Source: Plectrocnemia conspersa (Eukaryota > Arthropoda > Insecta > Trichoptera > Polycentropodidae). Taken from it: 64,000 nucleotides of DNA. The stretch lies in contig VTFK01000277.1 of NCBI GenBank assembly GCA_009617715.1, forward strand, positions 248,001-312,000, written 5' to 3'. A program made the translations under genes and the position numbers. Positions 25,190 through 35,859 of this stretch are shown piece after piece. The notes below the pieces were generated by a model. It saw only the letters and a list, made by a program, of their open reading frames with translations. It was not told the DNA's origin and did no database searches. Position 1 is the stretch's first letter, and each line of letters begins with the position of its first letter.

Positions 25190-26480
25190 TTTTTTTATAC
25201 TTCAATCAAATTTAATTTATTATATATGAATTCAAGAAATGTACTCATATTTATTTAATTAGATTAAAAAATTTATTATTAATAAGAATTTCTTCTTTAA
25301 ATAAATTAAATGTAATAAATAAAATATTTAAAATACGTTTTATTTACAATTTATTAAATTTTAAGAAATAAATTTAGATTAAAAATTTACTATTTTTATG
25401 GTTCATACAAATCCCTTTATATCTAAACCTATTAATTAAAATAAAGTTAATATATCGTTATTAATAAATATGTTTTTATTTGCAATTACAAGCACCATTC
25501 TATATTTATAAGGTTATTTGCTTGTAAAAATCATAGTCTGCGGGAAATAAAATTTTAAGTTTATTCGCTGAGCATTATCGGATTGTCAACACCACCCCTC
25601 AGCAACTCCAAAAATTAATAAATAAAAGCTACGTCAAAAATGCAATAAATTGTATTACAGCACTCAGAAATAATCAAATACGTATGCAACCCGTATTTCG
25701 TCTTGTAAAGATATTTAATATTTTTTTAATCAACTTCAACAACAATCATTCCAGACAATATAACCATATTTGAAGACGCTATGAAGTAGCGTATCATATA
25801 AAACGCGAATTACTAATAAATTGTTAAAGTGACACACGCTCCGCAAAACCAAACCGAGCATCCTCGACGCCTTATCAAAATTTTGACAATGTGCAAATAA
25901 AATCTACGTCACTCTCAAGTCATCAACGAAAGTATTTCCGTAATTTCATCATGCAAAGCCATCTGTGAAATGTTGTCAATTGTCTATCGACTACCTCCAC
26001 AGCGACTCTTTTTGTAAAGAAAGCGAATCCGTATATGAGCGAATACTCATTTTTATGTTATTTTAAGTTTTTAATTGCAGCACTTATGTCGTTGATAAAG
26101 GACTCAGATTGCATTTCTGTGCGAAACACATTTTGGGCGTCGATAATCGTCAACATTTACAAAAAATATTTTTTTATATGAAAAATAATAAGTAATTGAA
26201 TATCGACTTTTTATACAAAAAAAAATGGCAATGCAGTTTAAAAAAAAATACAGAAAAATATCTCACTGCACTGAAAAATAGTCCTATATTTTTTTTATAA
26301 TAAAAAAAGAATAGCATATGAATTTAAAATTCTATAGATTTCAACACAATCTTAAATTTGAGGTCTTTTTGTGTTATATTGATATTAAGATTTTTTTTTT
26401 AAATATTAGTCGCGTTTTGTGGAATATTTTGCTATCAAGTGGTCTCTTCAATAGAACAAGTTTGATAATACTGAACCTCG
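25190..26480. other. AT-rich, one mixed patch
   Basis: 25560-26160 has less extreme composition, with no ORF. The remainder is homopolymer-rich. A TTTTCAG/GTAAAT on the plus strand at about 26487 resembles a joined splice pair but is weak. Confidence 0.4.
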
Positions 26481-26760
26481 TTTTCAGGTAAATTAAAAGC
26501 CTATAATACGTAGTAGTAGGTTTGGGTAGCGATTTTAATTCGCAACTTGGACCATTAATAACAGCGACCGTTCGGCGCCGCGGTAGAATGTATGAAATAT
26601 TTTCGACCGGGTCACAAATTCAAGGGGCGACATTTTCATTTCCTCGGGGCCGCTTGATTTGTAGCCCGCCGGCGAAACTCAACATGTTGTGTGTTTGCTT
26701 TAATGAAAAATATATAAATTAAACAGCGACAACAGCGAGAGAAAAAATATAAACACACAG
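26481..26760. other. GC-richer non-coding island
   Basis: ACCGTTCGGCGCCGCGGTAG and CCTCGGGGCCGCTTG words, 66-codon ORF with no family. Followed by about 700 bp (26800-27480) of extreme AT content without features. Confidence 0.35.
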
Positions 26761-27479
26761 CGGATATGGACGATTCATGTAAAAATTGACGCTTCGAAAA
26801 GACGCTGCCATGGCTTTATTTTTTATATAAATTTATATAACAAAATAATAGATAAATAAACCGTTAATCTCACATAGGATTAATATCAGTAAATTCTAAA
26901 AATCTTGTGTGGGATACAAATACATTAGTTTATAATTAAACATTAACCTTTTACACACACATATTAGACATCTGTTTTTACTGGCAGCTTCTTTGTCCAT
27001 AACATTTGGACATTTTTTCACAAGCTATTTTAAATTATATTTTCAAAATAAATAAAATAAATAAATAATACGTATTTTAAATATTTAATTTATTATATAA
27101 ATATTTCTAAATAATTTAATAAAAAAAAAAATTAATCAAACAGTTCTTATAAATAATAAACAGATCATTAATAGTATATTTCTTAAATTAATTTCCATTC
27201 AATTATAAAAAATAAATTTTATTAAAAAATTAGAGATCTAATAAATAATAAATCATAAATATAATTTAAAAAAAATTATATTTCTCAAGTAAATATACTA
27301 TTAAATGATTATTGTATATATATATTAAGCTTATAAAAAAAACTTTCAACTACAAAATACTAATTTTTCTAAAATAGATCTTAACATCAATAAATTTGGT
27401 ACCTCTAAAGAACTTTGTTCATTACTATGATTTAATATAAAACATCTACAATAGTTAGCGCATTGTTAGTTTAACTGAA

Positions 27480-28880
27480 TTGTATTCGAAATTAATCAGG
27501 TGCGGTTGGTTATCGCCCAAATTTCGAATGCGGTCAATATACTGCGGTCGTATTTGGTAGAATGGACAAAACGTTGCGTTTTAAATCCCGAATTCGGGAC
27601 TCGAGGGTCCTGCGGGTCCATTGTAACTGACAGGAAGTGCGGTTGACCCTAAATCGGATATACAAACAGATATTTTTCCGCAATTGTTCGCCGGAAGCTG
27701 GCCAAATCCAGTTTTCGCTTATACGTAAAAACTTTTTTTTTTCACCACCAAAATACTGACAGCAACCATCAAATATCGTTTGTACAAGCAATTGTTATTT
27801 TTTGTCATTGTTATTTTATATAAACTGGATTCAGATAAAAACATGAAGGAGAAGATTGAATGCGAATGATTTAATATACAATATAATGTGTTATTTTTTT
27901 CAAAGAATTATATAAAGCCTAATAGTTAATGCTAGTTTTATAGGATGGGTTTGAAAATAATCACACTGAAGATAAAAATTATTTTCAAGATTTTTTAATT
28001 TTGCAGAAGAAATAAATAATACGACTTTTTATTTAATCAACTACATAAATGTAAATGAAATTTTATAGCTAGCTTGCGACTATTTTTTTATTAAAAAAAT
28101 ATCTCTAAAGTTGGCTACCTCTGGTATACGCTGTACCTATGTTCATATTCTAAAGGATACTTAGCGATCAGTGTAATCCTTGTATTTGAGCAGAGCACAT
28201 TGAGTGATATACACCAACTAGAGCAATGCAAGGGTCCTTGCACTGTGATCAATCATGCAATGTTTATCCCAGTAAGCCCTTCGCTAATGTTTACTTTGGC
28301 ACCGTGGAAGGGTTGGTCGACTCGCACCACTATTAAGACCGAAAAGGTAACAGGTTAAATCTATCACGTGAACCCATCTTCTACGTGACGCGTTTCCTAG
28401 AAGGGAAAATTTAAGCCAATAAGGCTCGTGTGTCGAAATCGAAAATTGAGCTTTGGAACATCGGCGCTTATTGACTGCCAATTACTGAAACCGAGAAAAC
28501 GTACAAGTGTAGAAGTAGATAACCCTGTGTGGCACAATATGCTATAGATGGAATTTATTTATTAATAATATTTTGAATCACTGCAGATGATTAAATATGT
28601 GAAAAAAAACTGACGCATTTACAAAAAAGAGTTACTAGGAAAATATTTGGGTTTATTTTTTTTAAGCAGCAGAAACTGCTTGTAAACTAAAACATGCTTC
28701 TGTGATAATACTAATGAGTGCAAATATGGTTCTAAAAAAATGGTGTTGGCAATAAAGATGGTCTTCAATTTAAAACAACTAATTGAAGGCGTTGAATAAA
28801 TCAAAACTACATACAAATTCAAGAGTACCATAGTTTATTAGTTCTGGACCACTATAGTTAAATCACAAAATAATTTGTGA
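27480..28880. other. Mixed then AT-rich, no gene
   Basis: 27500-27740 is a GC-richer patch (minus-strand 85-codon frame, unrecognised). 28130-28500 is also mixed, with the inverted TGCAAGG-GT-CCTTGCA at 28227-28242. No family assigned; the second patch may be an old repeat. Confidence 0.35.
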
Positions 28881-28883
28881 AAT

Positions 28884-29230
28884 AGGTGCCGCATGATCTA
28901 GAACAACACAAAAAAACTTATGCGCTTCTTATACGCAACAGAAACGATCCTTTCTTGATCGTATTTTAGCGGGCGATAAAATTAGACGCAACAGAAAGCG
29001 ATCTGTACAATGTTTGTACAAACATGAATCTCTAAAGCATATCGTTAAACTAGAATTATAAAAAGAAAATTAGAGTGACTGTTTGATGATCTGCACATGG
29101 TTTATTCACGGCGAAACCATTACAGCTAAAAGTCACTGTCAAGAAATTGACAAAATATACCAAAAATCGCGACTTCTGGTCCTCACACAAGTCTGTCAAA
29201 AATATATATTAGCATTTTTTCCCATTATTA
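28884..29230 (+). pseudogene. mariner transposase fragment
   Basis: Broken frames read VPHDLEQHKK, LLIRNRNDPF, then after a one-base loss DRILAGDKIRRNRKRSVQC, KHESLKHIVK, then HGETITAKSHCQEIDKIYQK and LVLTQVCQ. These follow the order of a mariner transposase (VPHEL, LLRNKNDPFLDRIVTCDEKW, NPGETITAEKYCQEID). The WW of the usual VTVWWS has become TGATGA (stops). The first catalytic Asp region is retained as AGDK. No TIRs were found; the upstream part is lost. Confidence 0.75.
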
Positions 29231-29348
29231 TTTTTTTATATAATACACAGCTTTACAATTGTTTTATTATTTTATAATGTAACACAATCGTTAAAATATA
29301 AATAATATTTAAAACACAAAAGTGAAACTTTCGGTATTCGTACACTTA

Positions 29349-29386
29349 CTAGCTGCGGTACCTCACGACAGTGAAGAAATGACAAC
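29349..29386 (-). repeat. Hairpin core repeat, copy a (inverted)
   Basis: Plus-strand CTAGCTGCGGTACCTCACGA followed by CAGTGAAGAAATGACAAC. The first arm and loop match the consensus; the second arm is partly decayed. Downstream on the minus strand, AAGTGTACGAATACC resembles the shared tail. Confidence 0.6.
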
Positions 29387-29399
29387 TATTTATATAAGC

Positions 29400-30450
29400 A
29401 TTTAGTTTCCGTAGTAATGTTTATGCTCTCTATCACTAGACATTATGTTTTTCTAATTAAAAACGTGTCACAATAAGCAGTCAGAATATTTTAATACATT
29501 ATTGCTTTATAATTTGCTATATATGATATTTTTACGCATTTTTTGATGTTTGTTTTATTGAATTCTAAAAATCAAATCTTGCATAATTTTTATTATTATA
29601 TAAAAATTTGAACTTTAATTGAATCAACAAATCAACTGGTAAGAAAAACAACCTTGCGGAAAAGATAAGCTTCGCTTAAAAAAAACTAGTAATTCTTTAA
29701 GTGATATACATATGTATCTAGACAATTAGTAATACAATTATTTTTATAGAAAAATCACTCAGTGCCTATATTGATGATTGAAATTATGCTAAAAACAAGG
29801 TTATAAAATGTACGCTTAGCAAATTATTGCTCTATTTTTTTTTAAGAACAGAAAAATTATAAAAAGCTATGTTAAATAAAGTTAAATGTAGAAAAAATTG
29901 CATTGAATTATGTCACAAAAAGCTTATTTAAAATTGACTATCTACATTATGAATGTCTGAATTTACCTAAGGAAAAATAAGCATAGATTTGTTGAAATTA
30001 AGTAAAAATATTGTAAGAGTCTAATATGTTAATAAATAAAATAATATTTTTATCAGTTTTACCTGAAGCAATCAGAATTTTGAATAAAATATAAATTATC
30101 ATTATATATTCATCTCAATTTGATTTTTTAATTATTTTACTTACTAAAATTTGTGTAATTAAACTTTTTAATGTAAATTGCACGTTATGTTACGAATCCA
30201 ATACACAACCGATACTCTATAGGTAGCTAATATCTAAATAATAATTCAATTATGTTCCACGTTACAATACTAAAAAATATATATATGAACTACCACAACC
30301 TGATATTAACTAACAGTCTATAGTTAACTACCTGTAGCATCACAGAATTTTACTAATAAATACCATACAATTTAACCGAACCGTCGCACAAACAGTAATT
30401 ACGAAGTCGTCAACTACAATTGTGTTGTTTGCAAATGTCAGTACACAGTC
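29400..30450. other. Upstream region of the maltase-like gene
   Basis: AT-rich. On the minus strand at about 30064 TGATTGCTTCAG/GTAAAAC resembles a joined splice acceptor and donor, weaker than the three listed ratchet sites. No upstream exon for the maltase-like gene is needed or seen. Confidence 0.4.
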
Positions 30451-30456
30451 GACTCC

Positions 30457-30507
30457 ATATAATTTCAGACAATCACCGACAAATTACCGACAATTGAGTT
30501 TTCAGTT
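30457..30507 (+). promoter_or_regulatory. Possible core promoter of the maltase-like gene
   Basis: A TATAAT-like box (30456-30463) lies upstream of the ATG at 30514, and an arthropod-type initiator TCAGTT is at 30502-30507. The spacing between the two, about 44 nt, is longer than the usual 30, so one of them may not be used. The transcription start is not proven by the sequence. Confidence 0.3.
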
Positions 30508-30513
30508 CGAAAG

Positions 30514-33500
30514 ATGCGTTCGTCGAATGCGATACTCTTCGCATTAACATTAATTCGTCTCACAAGTGCAGATAACATTGAAAAATGGTGGAAAAACAAC
30601 TATTTCTACAACGTGAACGTGAAATCTTTCATGGACAGCGATGGAGATGGAATTGGAGATATTAACGGTGATATATGAGATTTGTATAGATAGCATTAAT
30701 CACTAATAGCCTCATTTTATATTCCTTCGTCGCTAAACTCATTTATCATTATAACTTTTGGCAATATTTCTTTTGTTTTATGAAGTTAAAATGATAGACG
30801 ATTTTTTCACACGAAATAAAAGATTATGATCGGATATTAATTTTTCAGGCCTCGTGAAAAAACTGAATCATTTCATTTCGCTGAAAGTAGACTCAGTAAT
30901 ATTGTCTCCCATCTTTAAAACTATTAGGAATTGTTCGCATCATGGAGTAAAGTCGTTTTATGAGATTGATGATCAGATTGGTGATTTGGAACAATTTGGC
31001 GTATTGATTAAAGCATGCCAAAAAATAGGTAAACACTTTAATTTATTTTTATAAATATTAATATGTGTCTACGTATATGTTTAAGTAATAATATCATTTA
31101 ATTGTATATTAATAATAAAAAACATATACTGTATAATTTATATTACTGCAGTTTTTTATTAACATAAAAAACACTATTGCTATTTTTTGCGCAATTAATA
31201 ATTTAATAATGTTTCATTGTATATTTTGGCACTTTTAATTTATAACGAATGTAAAGATTCGCTTCTAATACTCAATTTATGTTTCAATAGTCAATTATCA
31301 GACGTATTAAGAAACAGTTTTATTAGGACATAAATATAGACTTTAATAAGTTTACTAATGAGTAATACTTTTTAAAAACGAGTACCTCTATGGAGCAGAA
31401 CGGCATAAGACCACAGTTGTGTTTGGTTTCGTTTCGTTTCGTTCCGTTTTTAAAATAATGAATAACTTTTATAAAATTTTTATTAAATAATTTTCTACTA
31501 TAAAATACATGTGCTCTAGATATTTATGCCATTAAAAATAGTGTGATTTTGTCGCAATTTTCCGGGACTCTAAGATGTATAAGCTATTTATCTGCATACT
31601 TAATATAACCAAACTTATTTTCAGGTAAAACGGTTTTATTAGAATTAAACCTCGAAGAAACTAGTGTCATGTCAGATTGGTTCTTATCAGAAAACGAAGA
31701 ATTTTATATCAGAAGTGATAATACACAGGTATACTAAATATTTTTAATCACATTTTGAAGCATTTTCTCTACAATTAGACTACTAATAAACGTGTGGTAG
31801 ATATTATTTTTAAACACAATATAGGTTACAAATTTACAAAAAAAATACCTGTTAAATTTACAAGTGTATAAAAAAATTATCTTTAAAATTTTATATATTC
31901 TTAGCTGTATAATAATATAATATATAGTTAAGTTTTTTTTAATAATATAAAGCGCAAAGCTTAGATTTTAATTTAATAAATAAAAACAATGTAGCATAAG
32001 TTAAATAAAAATGTAATTAAAATATTTTTATTGCTAATATATAAAAAAAATAAAAATAAGTTTAATTTATATATTTACTTACATTTATATATTTAGATGT
32101 ATGTTACAATAATAGTTTAAAATCAAACTGAAATAATATAAAAATATGCAGAATTTCAACAAAAATTATTTAGCTTTCTATTTAATTTTTTAATATATAT
32201 GTATAAAAATATGTTGTAGCAATAATTACAGTATAACTAATATATTATTGTGAACAATACAAAAATATGCAAAATTTCAACGAGGGAGAATTTGCTTTGT
32301 TCTTGAATTTATTTTCACAGAAAGTTTATTCGTTATGGTTCTATATATAACACTGTATATTATATAACATATTGTAGGAAATCTATATCATATATTCCCA
32401 TAACATATATACATGTAATACAATTTCATAAAAATGATAAAAAATCGTGTTATTTTCGGCAGACGACAGAGGAGAATAAGGCCGACGAAAATAGTAAATG
32501 GATGTGGGATGATAACAAAATGGAATATTATAAGGCGAATGGATACACTGGAATTGAGTATCCTGCGTTGAATTTCAAAGAGAAGAAATTATACGAGGAG
32601 CTACTGAACGTTCTCAAACACTGGATGGATAAAGGCGTGGCGGGGTTCAAGATAAACTTTGAAAAAGTTCAGATTTTTGAAGATAGAAACGCGAGAGACG
32701 GCTTTGAATATTTGAAGAATTTTATGGATAACTATTCGAGGAAAAACGGAGGAATCAAAAGGTTTGATTCATTAGGATATGTGATTTTATTTTATTTATC
32801 TAAATAATGGTTGTTTTGCATAGAATACTTATCGGGCAATTCGATCAAGATGCTAAGGATGTTTTGGGAAATAATCGTATTTCAATCGTAGAATGCTTCC
32901 ATGCAGTATTCATGGACAGTTTTATTTACGGCTTAGAAGAAAGGCACACGGCTAAGGATATAAAATTTATTATAGATAAGACAATGACTTATTCTGCTGA
33001 TTCAGATTCCGATCAGGCATATTGGATCGTAAGTATATTTTTTTATATTTAAATATTTTTTTCTTTTGTGTGAAGCACATAACGATTGAACTTTATTATT
33101 AATAAAATATTCATACATTTAACATGTTTAACCTTTTAGAATTTTCTTGCAAAGATAAGACAATTTGCTTAGAATGTGAAATTAAATGCAGATTTTAGCT
33201 GTATTAGTTTTTTACTTGGTTCTAAGTGTTAATTTTTTTTTTGTTTATAAATATAATGGTTTTTGATACATAAATTGCTTTTAAAATTTAGTCAAATAAA
33301 GTTTTTACCATTATAATTATACATTATTTGAAAAAAAATAAACTTATTACAAAATGTATAATTTATGTTTTTGCACTGAATAGGATACAGAATTTATTGT
33401 TATTATTTTTTTGCTAGCACATACATCATATTTATTAATTTTAAGGTACACCAGCTCTATAATAATGCATAAAAAAATTATATAATAATAAAATACAGAA

Positions 33501-35658
33501 AAATATATATTCACAGAAACAATTAGAAGAAATTATATTACAACTAGCTGTCGGTCTCTCACTGTCGTGAGGTACCGCAGCTAGCGAATGTGTGTAAATA
33601 CCGGACGGCCTAAATTTTATTTTTAATTCGTTCTGATTTTTTCGAATATATTTTCAGTATTGAAATTTAAATTTTTGTAGCTTTTAATGTAGTAAATAAT
33701 ATATTTAATATAAAATGCATTTCTGAATATTTTTGTTGATGTTAACAGCTTAATTAAGTTAGCTCAGCTAATCATTTTATTTATTTATTTAAATATATAT
33801 GCAGTGCATAAGGCTTTACGGCAATGCACTCTGCATTGCCGTAAAAAAGTATATTCACAGAAATAATTAGATGAAATTATATACAACTATGTATAATAGC
33901 TGTCGGTCTCTCACTGTCGTGAGGTACCGCAGCTAGCAAGTGTGTGTAAATACCGGACGCTCGACTATTTTGGTCTAAATTTTATTTTTAATTAGGTCTG
34001 ATTTTTCGAATATATTTTGGTATTTAATTATAACTATTTCGTAGCTGTTTTTAATGTAGTGAATAATATATTTAATGTAAAAAGCATTTCTGTATATTTT
34101 TGGTGATATTTACAGTTAAAGTTAGTTCAGCTAATAATTTTATTTATTTATTTTAATATATATGCAGGGCAAAAAAGCTTTACGCCAATGCACCCTGCAC
34201 AGAGAAATAACAATACATTTTAACAAAATATTAGATTCAATTATATACAATAATCGTTATGTAACTACGAGAACCTGGACGCGAACAAATCAATACTTAA
34301 AAAGTTGGATAGCTGTGCTTATTAGAAAGTTCTTGCATGCGGTACTTCATACAATACTTGGAAACGTAATCACTAGTAATTATTAGATCAAGGGAATCAT
34401 ATCCTAGCATACCTTGTAGGAATTTTGTGGAAAATAAATATGGACAATATTCCCTCATATGCATACAAGTATTTAAAAACATTTTTTAATTTAATATTTT
34501 TCATTTAATACATAATTTCTGACACTTGCCAGCTGCGGTACCTCTCGACAGTGAGAGACCGACAACAATTTTTTTTAATTATTCTTATGCTGGTTTCTTA
34601 ATTATGTTTATCATAAATAAAAATAAATAAAGTATCAACAAAGTTTTTAATATTATAAAATAATCCTAAATTTGTGCTATATCATAATCAAATTATTTTT
34701 TAGTTTCATATAACTCAGTTATATGCGAGTCAATTGATATTTAATTAAATTTAAAGCCTTGTTTTGTAACACTTGCAATCGCTTGGTTTTTTATTTTGTT
34801 GCTGACCCCCATACATAAAAATAAGTATGCCAAATGGTTACGCCTGCTTTCTATCTACCCTATCAATTAATAAAATATTTTGTTTATTTTGTATTTCAGC
34901 TAGGAAAGCACGACACCAGCAGATTGTACTCAAGGGTAGGACATCAAAACGCCGAGGGAATAGCAATCGTCGCTTTCTTGCTACCCGGGAATATTATGAT
35001 CAACCAAGGAGACGAAATTGGCATGTCAGACGTTGACAATATGACGCCTGACGATGACGTTGACGTTTGCAAACAATACATAGAAAACGTCCATACCAAA
35101 GCAAAACTGTCAGCCAACACTCCGTATCAATGGGACGACACTTCAAACTCTGGCTTTTCGAATTCCACTCAAACATGGCTGAGGGTAGCCAACGATTACA
35201 AAACAGTCAACGCTAAGAAGCAAAAGTCTAGAGAGAAAAGTGTATTAACTAATTACAAAAATTTGGCAGAGCTTAGAAAGATGCCTTTATTCCAAAACAG
35301 TAAATTCGAATTGTATACAGTCTCTGACGTGCTGTTGTTGGTTAAGCGTCAAGAGTTTCAAAGTCTGGTAGTGTTGTTCAATCCCAGTTCTAAAACTCGG
35401 TCCGTTGAATTCGACGTCTTCGACGGTTTATCTAATGAGTTGACCGTGATTTTGTGTAACGAAATATCCAATTGGGATCTGGGAGAAAAGGCGATGTTGG
35501 ATAAATTGAGGCTGAGCAGTGGAGAGGTTTTGGTTGGCATTGTAGCTACTAAGCCTTGCGCATCAACCAAACCCGTGGATAAAATAGTCTCGAAGCTGTC
35601 TGATGCCGTTAAAAGGGTTAATGAATATTTTAAAATACGGGAAGTCTTTTCTGTGTAA
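30514..35658 (+). CDS. Secreted GH13 / insect maltase-like protein, predicted catalytically inactive (six exons)
   Basis: Exons join(30514-30667, 30849-31028, 31625-31728, 32463-32761, 32824-33028, 34900-35658) give 1701 nt, 566 residues plus stop; all introns are GT/AG and phases fit. The ATG is the first in frame and opens a signal peptide (residues 1-19, hydrophobic AILFALTLI). Family landmarks: WW-x4-FYNV, FMDSDGDGIGDINGL (residues 39-53), DSVILSPI, LGKHDTSR (315-322), then a C-terminal half with TPYQWDD, NSGFSNS and NLAELRK as in insect maltases. Active alpha-glucosidases of this family carry a GFR-x-D nucleophile motif; here it is GFKIN (Asp to Asn211, Arg to Lys209). The acid/base Glu aligns with Gln251, and the region I Asn-His pair is Glu122-Glu123. 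Only His318-Asp319 of the active site remains. Length is normal for the family (about 570-600). No transmembrane segment or GPI tail is seen; NCS, NYS and NST sequons fit secretion. Intact frame and splice sites argue against a pseudogene. I infer a non-enzymatic role, perhaps binding or storage. Confidence 0.85.
30668..30848 (+). other. Intron 1 of the maltase-like gene
   Basis: Donor G/GTGATA is non-optimal; acceptor is ATTTTTCAG/GCCTCG. Phase 1. The frame hits a TGA within 10 nt after the donor, so reading through would stop translation. Nothing else is seen in the 181 nt. Confidence 0.8.
31029..31624 (+). other. Intron 2 of the maltase-like gene
   Basis: Donor ATAG/GTAAAC, acceptor TTATTTTCAG/GTAAAA. 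Exon 3 itself begins with GTAAAA, so the acceptor is followed by a donor-like sequence. Here it is a genuine exon start, because the reading frame GKTVLLEL continues across the junction. AT-rich, with a GTTTCGTTTCGTTTCGTTCC run near 31427. Confidence 0.8.
31729..32462 (+). other. Intron 3 of the maltase-like gene
   Basis: Donor CACAG/GTATAC, acceptor TATTTTCGGCAG/ACGACA, phase 0. Strongly AT-rich. AAAATATGCA and AATTTCAAC-type words recur near 32140-32160 and 32260-32280, giving a short internal duplication. No other feature recognised. Confidence 0.75.
33544..33584 (+). repeat. Hairpin core repeat, copy b
   Basis: Nested inverted repeat: outer arms CTAGCTG / CAGCTAG, inner arms GGT-CT-CTCAC / GTGAG-GT-ACC, loop TGTC. 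Followed by GCGAATGTGTGTAAATACCG, which is shared with other copies. This is the best formed of the seven copies. Confidence 0.75.
33815..33845. repeat. Perfect 14-bp inverted repeat, 3-nt loop
   Basis: TTTACGGCAATGCA, loop CTC, TGCATTGCCGTAAA. It lies at the boundary of units 1 and 2 of the tandem array. In unit 2 the corresponding site (34169-34200) is decayed to CTTTACGCCAATGCACCCTG. Confidence 0.8.
33897..33936 (+). repeat. Hairpin core repeat, copy c
   Basis: Same core as the copy at 33544: TAGCTG / CAGCTA outer arms, inner arms and TGTC loop identical. Followed by GCAAGTGTGTGTAAATACCG. It belongs to the second unit of the tandem array. Confidence 0.75.
34529..34566 (-). repeat. Hairpin core repeat, copy d (inverted)
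   Basis: Plus-strand CCAGCTGCGGTACCTCTCGA then CAGTGAGAGACCGACAAC. Opposite orientation to the array at 33506-34250, within the same intron, so transcripts of this intron could pair with themselves. Confidence 0.65.
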
Positions 35659-35684
35659 TGTTATTAATTTATAAGTTACATATT

Positions 35685-35690
35685 AATAAA
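35685..35690 (+). terminator. Polyadenylation signal AATAAA of the maltase-like gene
   Basis: Canonical AATAAA 27 nt after the TAA stop at 35656-35658, followed by A-rich and then T-rich sequence. It implies a very short 3' UTR of roughly 50 nt. Confidence 0.7.
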
Positions 35691-35859
35691 AGAAAAGCAT
35701 TCACTATGTCCATATTTATTTTATAAAATTATCCATAACTAAATTTTATTAGGAAATGCTACAAATGCTTAACCCTTTCAACGCTATGCACATCATACGA
35801 AAGCTAGCCGAGTCAGGTCTTCAGCGCGAGCCCATCATATGATGTACTCGTAAAACTGC

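Larger units (their letters stand above)
33506..34250 (+). repeat. Head-to-tail array of about 344-bp hairpin-bearing units
   Basis: Unit 1 starts at TATTCACAGAAACAATTAG (33509), unit 2 at the matching sequence near 33853, and a truncated third at 34198. The period is about 343-344 bp. Each full unit holds the hairpin core, then ATACCGGAC, a diverged AT-rich body (CTAAATTTTATTTTTAATT, ATAATATATTTAAT), an AGTTAG.TCAGCTAAT block and a terminal palindrome region. Identity between units is roughly 80-85% by eye. The array lies in intron 5 of the maltase-like gene. Confidence 0.75.
33029..34899 (+). other. Intron 5 of the maltase-like gene, enlarged by repeats
   Basis: Donor ATC/GTAAGT and acceptor TGTATTTCAG/CTAGGA, phase 0. 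At 1871 nt it is by far the longest intron (the others are 62 to 734 nt). The extra length is largely a tandem array of about 344-bp units (33506-34250) and an inverted copy of the hairpin core (34529-34566). Intron 4 (32762-32823) is only 62 nt, with donor AG/GTTTGA and acceptor TTTTGCATAG. Confidence 0.75.

Noticed and set aside
26475..26500. Plus-strand TTTTCAG/GTAAAT as a recursive splice site
   Set aside because: Short pyrimidine tract and a weak donor (no G at +5); wrong strand relative to the three strong sites.
31625..31728. Exon 3 start (CAG/GTAAAA) as a ratchet point
   Set aside because: The GH13 reading frame (GKTVLLEL) continues through it with the correct phase, so it is an ordinary exon.
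33544..33584. Hammerhead ribozyme in the hairpin repeat
   Set aside because: The CTGATGA and GAAA core boxes of a hammerhead are not present in the 344-bp unit.
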